Shown piece by piece: positions 57,510 through 64,000 of a DNA stretch of 64,000 nucleotides. Made by a program: the position numbers and the translations under genes. The DNA comes from an uncultured Bacteroides sp. (lineage in GTDB: Bacteria; Bacteroidota; Bacteroidia; Bacteroidales; Bacteroidaceae): assembly GCF_910585845.1 (NCBI RefSeq), contig NZ_CAJUHF010000017.1:5227-69226 (forward strand), given 5' to 3'. Below the pieces are notes generated by a model. That model ran no database searches. It was not told the origin of the DNA and was given only the letters and a program-made list of their open reading frames with translations. How positions within the stretch are numbered: the stretch's first letter is position 1; each line of letters begins with the position of its first letter.

Positions 57510-58424
57510 ATGCGAGAAAAACTCTTTTTTATGCTAAGATATGGGCATCGTTTTCTTATGGTGTTACAGAATACATTATATTATTATTTGCATTATAATA
57601 AAATATTAGTAATAAATGCCTGGATAAAATTATATAAAAATAGGGTGGTTAATGGAAATTGGGGAGATGCTTTGAACTATTTTTTTTTACGAGAAATTGC
57701 AAAGAAACCAATTGTTAATTATTCGGATTTGTTACATCGGTATTTTCATATGAAAATAGCAAATGTAATGTGTATAGGTTCTATAGTTGATTGGTCGAGG
57801 ATTACTAAAGAAAGTGTAATTTGGGGAAGTGGGGCTATGTATGGTAATATCCCCTTGAGTGAAAAACCGATGAAGGTATGTGCTGTAAGAGGACCATTGA
57901 CACGTGAGTATTTATTATCTCAAGGGGTAGATTGTCCTGAAATATATGGTGATCCTGCTTTATTACTTCCACGTATATATCATCCTGTTGCATCATTGAA
58001 GAAACATAAGATCGGTATTATTCCTCATCATTCTGATCTTTCTAATGAGTATATAGCAGAGTTTGTAAAGCGTGAAAAAGAAAAAGTAAAGTTAATAGAT
58101 TTACGTCACTATTCTGATTGGCATGAAGTTATAGATGCCATTGTTGGGTGTGATTTTATAATATCAAGTTCTTTACATGGCTTAATAGTTTCGGATGCAT
58201 ATAATATACCTAATGTTTGGGTTGAGTTCTCAGATAATGTTGAAGGTAATGGCTTCAAATTTAGGGATTATTTTGCATCTGTGGAGAGAAAGATGTGTGA
58301 GCCTCTGCGGATTGAAACTCGTATGAATATGGATGATTTGTTGGCTTATAAAGTCCATTGGAAATCGATTAAATTTAATGCAGAAAAACTGATAGCCGCA
58401 TGTCCTTTTAAAATAAATATGTAA
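57510..58424 (+). CDS. polysaccharide pyruvyl transferase family protein
   Basis: A 304-residue protein of the polysaccharide pyruvyl transferase family. It has N-W-G-D-A-L-N-Y near residue 50, A-V-R-G-P-L-T-R-E-Y, Y-G-D-P-A-L-L-L-P and the late S-S-L-H-G-L-I-V-S-D-A-Y. Members add ketal-linked pyruvate to sugars or act as related transferases. It begins 8 bp after wzx, so they are coupled. A second, broken member of the family lies at 59852-60839. Confidence 0.87.
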   Translation: MREKLFFMLRYGHRFLMVLQNTLYYYLHYNKILVINAWIKLYKNRVVNGNWGDALNYFFLREIAKKPIVNYSDLLHRYFHMKIANVMCIGSIVDWSRITKESVIWGSGAMYGNIPLSEKPMKVCAVRGPLTREYLLSQGVDCPEIYGDPALLLPRIYHPVASLKKHKIGIIPHHSDLSNEYIAEFVKREKEKVKLIDLRHYSDWHEVIDAIVGCDFIISSSLHGLIVSDAYNIPNVWVEFSDNVEGNGFKFRDYFASVERKMCEPLRIETRMNMDDLLAYKVHWKSIKFNAEKLIAACPFKINM

Positions 58425-58449
58425 TTACTGTTTGATTAAAAATTAAATT

Positions 58450-59199
58450 ATGATTCCTAAAGTAATTCATTATTGTTGGTTTGGTCGGAATCCTCTTCCT
58501 CCATTGGCTGTAAAGTGTATCAAATCTTGGAAGACTTATTTACCAGATTATGAAATAAGAGAATGGAATGAAGATAATTTTGATGTGAATATTATTCCAT
58601 ATACAAAAGAAGCGTATCAGGCAAAAAAATATGCTTTTGTTAGTGACTATGCTCGTTTTTGGATACTTTATAATTATGGTGGTCTGTATTTTGATACAGA
58701 TGTGGAAGTTATAAAACCGTTGGATGATATTATTGCAAAAGGGGCCTTTATGGGATGCCAACTTGATAAATGGGCTGATAACGAGTTCCCGTCTGTGAAT
58801 CCAGGACTTGGGCTTGGTGCTGCAGCAGGTAATAGCTTTTATAAAGAAATGCTTGATTTCTATGAACAAATTCATTTTCAAGATGCTGATGGTAATTTGA
58901 ATTTGAAGACTGTGGTACATTATACTACAGAACAACTTTGTAAACATGGATTGGGAAAGCAAGAGAATGAAGTACAACAAGTAGCTGGCATTGGAATTTA
59001 TGCGCGAGAATACTTTTGTCCATTGGATGTTTTTCTTCAGATGAATATGACGGATAATTCCCGTACTATTCATCACTTCAGTTCCAGTTGGTTGCCGTGG
59101 CATAAACAATTCATAAAAAAAATAAAAAGAGGATTAGGGTATTCTTTTTCAACAAAAATACGTCGTCTTTTTGTTAAGTGTGGTCTTTTAAAGAAATGA
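58450..59199 (+). CDS. GT32-type glycosyltransferase
   Basis: A 249-residue glycosyltransferase with the sugar-binding DXD region of GT32. It begins I-P-K-V-I-H-Y-C-W-F-G, then has K-Y-A-F-V-S-D-Y-A-R and G-G-L-Y-F-D-T-D-V-E (DXD). A late H-H-F-S-S-S-W is typical of capsule-cluster members. It probably adds one sugar to the repeat unit on the cytoplasmic side. It lies 25 bp after the pyruvyltransferase. Confidence 0.9.
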   Translation: MIPKVIHYCWFGRNPLPPLAVKCIKSWKTYLPDYEIREWNEDNFDVNIIPYTKEAYQAKKYAFVSDYARFWILYNYGGLYFDTDVEVIKPLDDIIAKGAFMGCQLDKWADNEFPSVNPGLGLGAAAGNSFYKEMLDFYEQIHFQDADGNLNLKTVVHYTTEQLCKHGLGKQENEVQQVAGIGIYAREYFCPLDVFLQMNMTDNSRTIHHFSSSWLPWHKQFIKKIKRGLGYSFSTKIRRLFVKCGLLKK

Positions 59200-59226
59200 T
59201 TTGGCTAAAGTATATATTGTGACAAT

Positions 59227-59799
59227 ATGATTCAAACTAAAAAAGAATTGAAAGAATATTTGAAAGCTGATTTTGATATTCAGGGGATGAAGTATCCTTT
59301 ATTATCAAGATTAACTTTTGGAGAAAATTATGCAATGTTTTCTTATATAAAAAATTTGCGATATTTAGAGTATTATACAAATAAAAAACAGAATCCTTGG
59401 GATAAATTATTCTATTATTACTATTTGGTGAAACATCGTAGAAAGAGTTTGAAATATCAAATAAATATATCACCTAACACTATAGGTAAAGGCTTATTTC
59501 TTGTTCATCCAGGGTTTAGAAGAATAGGGGCATATATGAAAATAGGTGATTATTGTACAATTCTTCCTATGGTGCTTATTGGTAAGAAAAGTTCTACGGC
59601 TAATACATCTTGTTGCACTATTGGAAATCATTGTTATATAGGGACTGGTGCTATAATCATGGAACCTGTAACTATAGGAAATAATGTAATTATAGCAGCA
59701 GGGGCCGTTGTAACAAAAGATATTCCTGATAATGCCGTAGTTGCAGGAAATCCAGCAAAAGTAATCAAAATATTAAATAATGTTGTAGGGGGTAAATAG
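59227..59799 (+). CDS. hexapeptide-repeat O-acetyltransferase (serine acetyltransferase-like)
   Basis: A 190-residue left-handed beta-helix acetyltransferase. The C-terminal half has hexapeptide repeats, for example I-G-N-H-C-Y-I-G-T-G-A-I-I-M-E-P-V-T-I-G, and closes with V-V-A-G-N-P-A-K-V-I, the classic end of the CysE/LbH family. In a polysaccharide operon it most likely O-acetylates a sugar of the repeat unit; serine is unlikely as substrate here. Confidence 0.85.
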   Translation: MIQTKKELKEYLKADFDIQGMKYPLLSRLTFGENYAMFSYIKNLRYLEYYTNKKQNPWDKLFYYYYLVKHRRKSLKYQINISPNTIGKGLFLVHPGFRRIGAYMKIGDYCTILPMVLIGKKSSTANTSCCTIGNHCYIGTGAIIMEPVTIGNNVIIAAGAVVTKDIPDNAVVAGNPAKVIKILNNVVGGK

Positions 59800-59851
59800 A
59801 CATTATCTTCTCTTATATCGTTACTGCATAGTGACTTTATAAATGAAGATA

Positions 59852-60839
59852 TGAATATAGTTCTTTTTACTTCAGTCTTTTTTGATAATATAGGTAATGG
59901 TTTTTCGATTTAGGAGCTGAGGTTTGTATAAAGGTAGCATTACCTTTAGGCGGTAATTTTATAAAGATTAGTCAATGCGTTAATTTTGCTGCGTCTATGT
60001 CTAAGGGTATGGCTTACGAGAATCTACAGTTTTACGCTGGGTTTGGAAGAATGGTGTTCAGCATTTTGCTAGCAAAATACATGATAGATCATATAAAATG
60101 ATTCAAACGAAAGATGTGTTTTCCGTTGCTCAAATGGTAAAATTGGATTATTTAATAATACCAGGTTGTGCACTTACTGTACCATTTTTCACTATATATG
60201 GAAATTTGTTAGAGAAAAAAGTGCTTGAAGGAACAAAAATTATTTTTTAGGAGCAAGTGGAAGTTATTATACTGACTATGAAATTCGATTTGTTTCTGCT
60301 TCTTTAGCAAAAATAAGGCCACATGCAATTTTGACTCGTGATAGTGTTGCCTTTAAGAATTATGCTCGGTTTAGTGATAATTCATATAATGGAATAGATA
60401 GTACTTTTTTTGTTAATCGATTGGAACTTCCTAAAATTGCAACTACGATTTCACCATTCGTAGTTCTTAATTTTGATCAACCTAAAAATAAAGTGATAGA
60501 ACGAACGCTTAATAAACAATTCGAAAATGTTGTTTTTACTAATCATAAACCTTATCCATATTCAAATATAGGAAAATGAAAGGAATAATGGTCTCTGATT
60601 ATCCTTTAGATTATTTGTGCCTGTATTCAAATGCGGAAATTATATATTCTGATAGAGTTCATGCTTGTATAACAACATTAGCTTTGGGTAATAAAGTTTG
60701 TTTATATTCAGATAGTCCTCGAATTGCTTTGTTCGAAAATGTAGGAATTAAAGATATGAATGAAAAGTTAGTCTCTTTACATGGGTTGAATGAGTTGCAG
60801 GATAAGCAAATATCATATTTAGCATCAGTATTGGTTTGA
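59852..60839 (+). pseudogene. decayed polysaccharide pyruvyl transferase
   Basis: Segments in different frames give one recognisable protein. M-N-I-V-L-F-T-S-V-F-F-D-N-I-G-N-G runs to a frameshift near 59904; then D-L-G-A-E-V-C-I-K; a further shift near 60050; then D-Y-L-I-I-P-G-C-A-L-T-V-P-F-F-T. An in-frame TAG lies near 60248, then L-T-R-D-S-V-A-F-K-N-Y, a break near 60576, and last S-D-R-V-H-A-C-I-T-T-L-A-L-G-N-K. At least four lesions show it is inactive. It sits between intact acetyltransferase and GT4 genes and accounts for the gene-poor stretch. Confidence 0.8.
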
Positions 60840-60841
60840 AG

Positions 60842-61930
60842 ATGAAAGTATTAATAGTAAATACGGTGCCAACTGAAAAAAATGGCATTACCAATGTAAT
60901 TTATAACTATTATCGTGCTATTAATAAACAAGATCTATATATAGATTTAGTTACTATTAATACTCCGGAAATTGGATATAAAAATGAATTCCTTCAAAAT
61001 GGGGGGCATATTTATACCTTAGAGCGAGATTTACGATGTCCTTTATGTTATATAAAGAAGTTAACAGAATTGGCACGTGGATATGATATACTTCATGCTC
61101 ATGGTAATAGTGCTACTATGGTACTTGAAATGTATGCGGCAAGAAAAGCAGGTGTTCCTGTTAGAATAGCACATAGTCACAATTCTAGTTGTAAATATCG
61201 TATTGTTGATAAATTGTGTAGAATACCCTTTTATATATTTTGTAATGCGCGTTTAGCATGCAGTTCTGAAGCTGGTTGTTGGCTGTTTCGAAAGAAGTCT
61301 TTTGTTATACTAAATAATGGTATTAATGCAAATGAGTTTCGTTTTGAAGAGACTAAACGTTTGATTGTTAGAAAGAAAATCGGATGGGAAGAGTGCAAGA
61401 TTATTGGGCATGTCGGAAATTTTTTGAAAGCTAAAAATCACGTGTTTATAATAGACATCTTTCAACAACTCTTTCTTAAGGATTCCACTTTTCGCTTATT
61501 GTTGTTAGGTAAAGGAGAAGAAATGGATGAGATTAAAGAAAAGGTCGTTAAAATGAAGTTGGCAGATAAGGTTTGTTTCGTTGGGGCAACGGATTTCGTA
61601 ACTGATTATTTGTGCGCAATGGATATTGTGGTAATGCCTTCTTTGCACGAAGGACTTCCTTTGACTTTAATAGAAGAACAGGCTAACGGTCTTCCTTGTA
61701 TAGTATCAGATGTAATTACACGTGAGGCAGATAAGACAGGTTTGTTGGATTTTTATTCTTTGCAGGCTCCAGCATTATCTTGGGCAAATCGAATCTGTAA
61801 ACTGTTATTGTTAAAGGAGGAAAGAAATAGTCGCTCTTTACGAGCTATAGAATCTATTCAGAAATCCGGATTTGATATTTGTGACCAAGCTAATAAATTG
61901 AAACAATTTTATCAATCACAATTAAATTGA
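60842..61930 (+). CDS. GT4-family glycosyltransferase
   Basis: A 362-residue GT-B enzyme. The N-terminal domain has K-N-G-I-T-N-V-I-Y and H-A-H-G-N-S-A. The C-terminal Glycos_transf_1 domain has G-H-V-G-N-F-L-K-A-K-N-H, L-L-L-G-K-G-E-E-M and the E-x7-E motif region P-S-L-H-E-G-L-P-L-T-L-I-E-E-Q-A-N-G. It adds a sugar to the lipid-linked unit. ATG 60842 follows the pseudogene stop directly; the frame is open to a TTG two codons upstream. Confidence 0.9.
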   Translation: MKVLIVNTVPTEKNGITNVIYNYYRAINKQDLYIDLVTINTPEIGYKNEFLQNGGHIYTLERDLRCPLCYIKKLTELARGYDILHAHGNSATMVLEMYAARKAGVPVRIAHSHNSSCKYRIVDKLCRIPFYIFCNARLACSSEAGCWLFRKKSFVILNNGINANEFRFEETKRLIVRKKIGWEECKIIGHVGNFLKAKNHVFIIDIFQQLFLKDSTFRLLLLGKGEEMDEIKEKVVKMKLADKVCFVGATDFVTDYLCAMDIVVMPSLHEGLPLTLIEEQANGLPCIVSDVITREADKTGLLDFYSLQAPALSWANRICKLLLLKEERNSRSLRAIESIQKSGFDICDQANKLKQFYQSQLN

Positions 61931-61954
61931 AGTCTTACTATTTTTTTATAAAAA

Positions 61955-63106
61955 ATGTCCCCTATTTATTTTGACAATTTTACCTTAATTCTATATATAG
62001 TGATAGCTATAATGGGTGGAGGATGTATAGAATTGGCGAATAGCAATAAAAGGATAGTTGAAGGTGGCTTTTCTAAACAGGAATTTCTGTTCTATGGATT
62101 ATTTGTATTCATTTTTACATTTTTGGCTGTTGTACGTCAAGTTTCGTTTAATATAGGTGGAACTGATGCACAACGATATATTGAAATTTTTGAAAATGTT
62201 TTAAAATATCCCGGACGATTTGAAGATCAAGAACAATTATTTCTTTATTTGAATATTGCTGTAAGATTTATAACGGATGAATATCATGTTTATTTTTTAT
62301 TGGTTTATAGCTTTATAACAATTGCATATACTTGTTTTATAAAGACATTTTGTCCTCCCAAAATATCTTATATTCCATTTCTGTTGCTTTTATGGCCGTA
62401 TTTGAAAAGTTTTAATACACTGCGTTCTAGTTTGGCTATTGCTTTTTTTCTTATTGGGCTTGTTATGCTGAAAAAAAAGCGAATATATATAAGTATGGCA
62501 TTGATTATGGCGACTTTCTTTATTCATCGTATGTCTTTATTGTATATTCCTATTCTTCCTTTTTATGGGTTGTTTCATAAGCGTCTTTCCCGAATGAATG
62601 GTACATGGATATGTGTTTTTTTGACTGCATATATGTTTTTGGGGTATTGGAGTGCTATTTGGGTACAAGAGTTTATGTTTACAGCACAATTGCTTTTTTC
62701 AAGTAGTGATGAATGGTATTTGATGCAATCGTTGGATAGTAGTCTTCTTTCGCGCTGGCCAATGATGTTTCCCTATTTATTATTATTATTAGTGCTTCTC
62801 TTTTTTTATAATAAATTGCCCAAAACGGAAGTTTTGAATTATCTTAAAACATTCGTAGTTTTTGATATTTTGATGATGATTCCAAGTCTTATTTTTAATA
62901 TGTGGAGAGCTAATGAATATCTTTATTTGGCACGATTAATAATGTGGGGAATTTTAATAAACCTTTTCTTACAAAAATTTCATTCTAAATCGAGGCCGTT
63001 TTTGCAATTTGGAATATTTATAGGATTCTTATCATGGCTGGTTTTTCGCATTTTTCAAGAGTATGAAGAATTGTCCATTATGCCTTATATCTTTGATTTA
63101 TTTTAA
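61955..63106 (+). CDS. wzy: EpsG-like polysaccharide polymerase (Wzy)
   Basis: A 383-residue polytopic protein with about ten membrane helices and the EpsG pattern. It has G-G-T-D-A-Q-R-Y near residue 70, then F-L-L-L-L-W-P-Y-L-K-S-F-N-T-L-R-S-S-L-A and F-I-H-R-M-S-L-L-Y. EpsG/Wzy proteins polymerise flipped repeat units at the periplasmic face. It is the only polymerase candidate in the cluster, matching the single wzx. Identification is by topology and motifs; Wzy proteins diverge widely. Confidence 0.82.
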   Translation: MSPIYFDNFTLILYIVIAIMGGGCIELANSNKRIVEGGFSKQEFLFYGLFVFIFTFLAVVRQVSFNIGGTDAQRYIEIFENVLKYPGRFEDQEQLFLYLNIAVRFITDEYHVYFLLVYSFITIAYTCFIKTFCPPKISYIPFLLLLWPYLKSFNTLRSSLAIAFFLIGLVMLKKKRIYISMALIMATFFIHRMSLLYIPILPFYGLFHKRLSRMNGTWICVFLTAYMFLGYWSAIWVQEFMFTAQLLFSSSDEWYLMQSLDSSLLSRWPMMFPYLLLLLVLLFFYNKLPKTEVLNYLKTFVVFDILMMIPSLIFNMWRANEYLYLARLIMWGILINLFLQKFHSKSRPFLQFGIFIGFLSWLVFRIFQEYEELSIMPYIFDLF

Positions 63107-63259
63107 TGGTTATGTAATATGTAAGACTATAGAGTATCAGCTGAAATCCAATTAATTAATAATATCCAGTCTGAGGAATACTTATTCCCTTTCAAATGGG
63201 GATGCCATGAATTGAGCATTAATGTATTTTGCTGATATAGTTTGAAAAGAGATAAATTT

Positions 63260-63985
63260 ATGATAGAAAAAATATTTCAAACTTTTTACGACAAACTTCC
63301 AAACTCCTTGGAAGATATTATGCCCATTTATGACGGTTGTAAGTTAGTTACTTGTTTGAATGCTTATTATATGGTGAAACTCAAATCAGAAGATTATCAT
63401 TGGTATGATGAGTTTGACTATATTGCTTCTGATGGTATGGGACCTATTAAGTTGAATAAATTGTGTGGGCACTCTAAATCTGTACGATTGTCTTTTGATC
63501 TGTCGGCAATGGCTGGTCCAGTTTTCCAGAACATGATGGCTCATGGAGAATCACTCTATGTATTAGGTGCAAAACCCGGAGAAGTTGATAGATCTGTTGA
63601 GACTATAAAGAAGAATTTTGAGGGCATCAAAATTGTAGGATTTCATCATGGATACATTAAAGATTGTAAACAGAAAGTGGTTAAAGAGATTGTTTCTTCT
63701 GGTGCGAAAGTGTGTATCATAGGGATGGGTGCCCCTATGCAGGATGAAATGGCAGTATTGTTAAAGCGTGCTGGATTTGCGGGGTCGATATATACTTGTG
63801 GTGGTTTTATTCATCAGACACAAGATAATATGGTGTCGTTTCCTAAATGGACAAATAAACTTGGATTGCGCTGGTTATATCGTATTTTCACACAACGCGG
63901 AATGTTAAGGAGATTAGTTGAAACTTATCCGAAGTTTATGGTTACTTATATTTGGTTCTTGTTATTTCAAATTATAAAAAAATAG
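63260..63985 (+). CDS. WecG/TagA/CpsF-family glycosyltransferase
   Basis: A 241-residue GT26-type protein: D-G-M-G-P-I near residue 60, L-Y-V-L-G-A-K-P-G near 100, G-F-H-H-G-Y-I near 130, and I-I-G-M-G-A-P-M-Q-D near 155. A late C-G-G-F-I-H-Q follows, and a C-terminal amphipathic or hydrophobic helix. The family usually adds an early sugar (ManNAc or similar) to a lipid-linked acceptor. ATG 63260 was chosen; a TTG six codons upstream is less likely. The locus probably continues beyond the window. Confidence 0.88.
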   Translation: MIEKIFQTFYDKLPNSLEDIMPIYDGCKLVTCLNAYYMVKLKSEDYHWYDEFDYIASDGMGPIKLNKLCGHSKSVRLSFDLSAMAGPVFQNMMAHGESLYVLGAKPGEVDRSVETIKKNFEGIKIVGFHHGYIKDCKQKVVKEIVSSGAKVCIIGMGAPMQDEMAVLLKRAGFAGSIYTCGGFIHQTQDNMVSFPKWTNKLGLRWLYRIFTQRGMLRRLVETYPKFMVTYIWFLLFQIIKK

Positions 63986-64000
63986 TAGGACTCAATTTGG

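Overview
The window looks like a Bacteroides-type chromosome (order Bacteroidales). Many genes are preceded by the Bacteroidetes -7 box TAnnTTTG, sometimes with a TTTG -33 box. There is no strong Shine-Dalgarno pattern. The gene set is characteristic: UpxY antiterminator, DUF4248, HU with a glycine-rich tail, a 'smalltalk' peptide, DUF3987/VirE-type proteins and a PCMD protein. No rRNA or CRISPR array was seen; one tRNA (Thr, CGT) is present.

Layout. 0-1.4 kb: 3' part of a GH109-like/Gfo-Idh-MocA protein. 1.7-9.5 kb: a probable sulfonation operon with cysQ, an SLC13-type transporter, cysC, cysD, cysN, a PAPS-dependent sulfotransferase and a PCMD-domain exported protein. Together these import sulfate, make PAPS, transfer the sulfo group to an acceptor and remove PAP. 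9.5-19.7 kb: two paralogous envelope operons in mirror orientation (two YjbH-type outer-membrane proteins, a lipoprotein with a His-Gly tail, and an OmpA-like protein). Between them lies a 2-kb segment carrying a tyrosine recombinase, one promoter and the 5' end of one yjbH-like gene. This segment is bounded by a perfect 52-bp inverted repeat that lies inside the two yjbH-like genes. The right operon has no start region or promoter in the present orientation, so the layout reads as an ON/OFF inversion switch that expresses one operon or the other. I rate this the most interesting object in the window.

19.8-32.4 kb: housekeeping genes (ruvX, def, TPR protein, thrS-infC-rpmI-rplT), a 6S-like ncRNA candidate behind rplT, short tandem-repeat arrays, an iorA-iorB-paaK operon with a 13-bp VNTR, mltG and tRNA-Thr. 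32.7-38.4 kb: a decayed capD-like gene, then a polysaccharide export block (Wza-type protein, Wzz-type protein, NGN-only antiterminator, WbuC cupin). 38.5-47.8 kb: dnaJ-grpE, an ABC-F protein with a degenerate second ATPase site, a BspA-like LRR protein, Fic, a CPBP protease and tex.

47.9-64 kb is accessory. It starts with a Panacea-antitoxin/toxin pair and a MITE-like element. Next come smalltalk, HU, DUF4248 and a DUF3987 gene broken at an (AC)n tract in a way that one extra repeat unit would repair, then a VirE-N gene and nested repeats. A promoter with a roughly 260-nt leader then leads into an AT-rich capsule/exopolysaccharide locus: upxY, wzx, pyruvyltransferase, GT32, acetyltransferase, a decayed pyruvyltransferase, GT4, wzy and a WecG/TagA glycosyltransferase. 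The low G+C of the biosynthetic genes suggests horizontal acquisition. All calls are by eye from the sequence; no database search was run.
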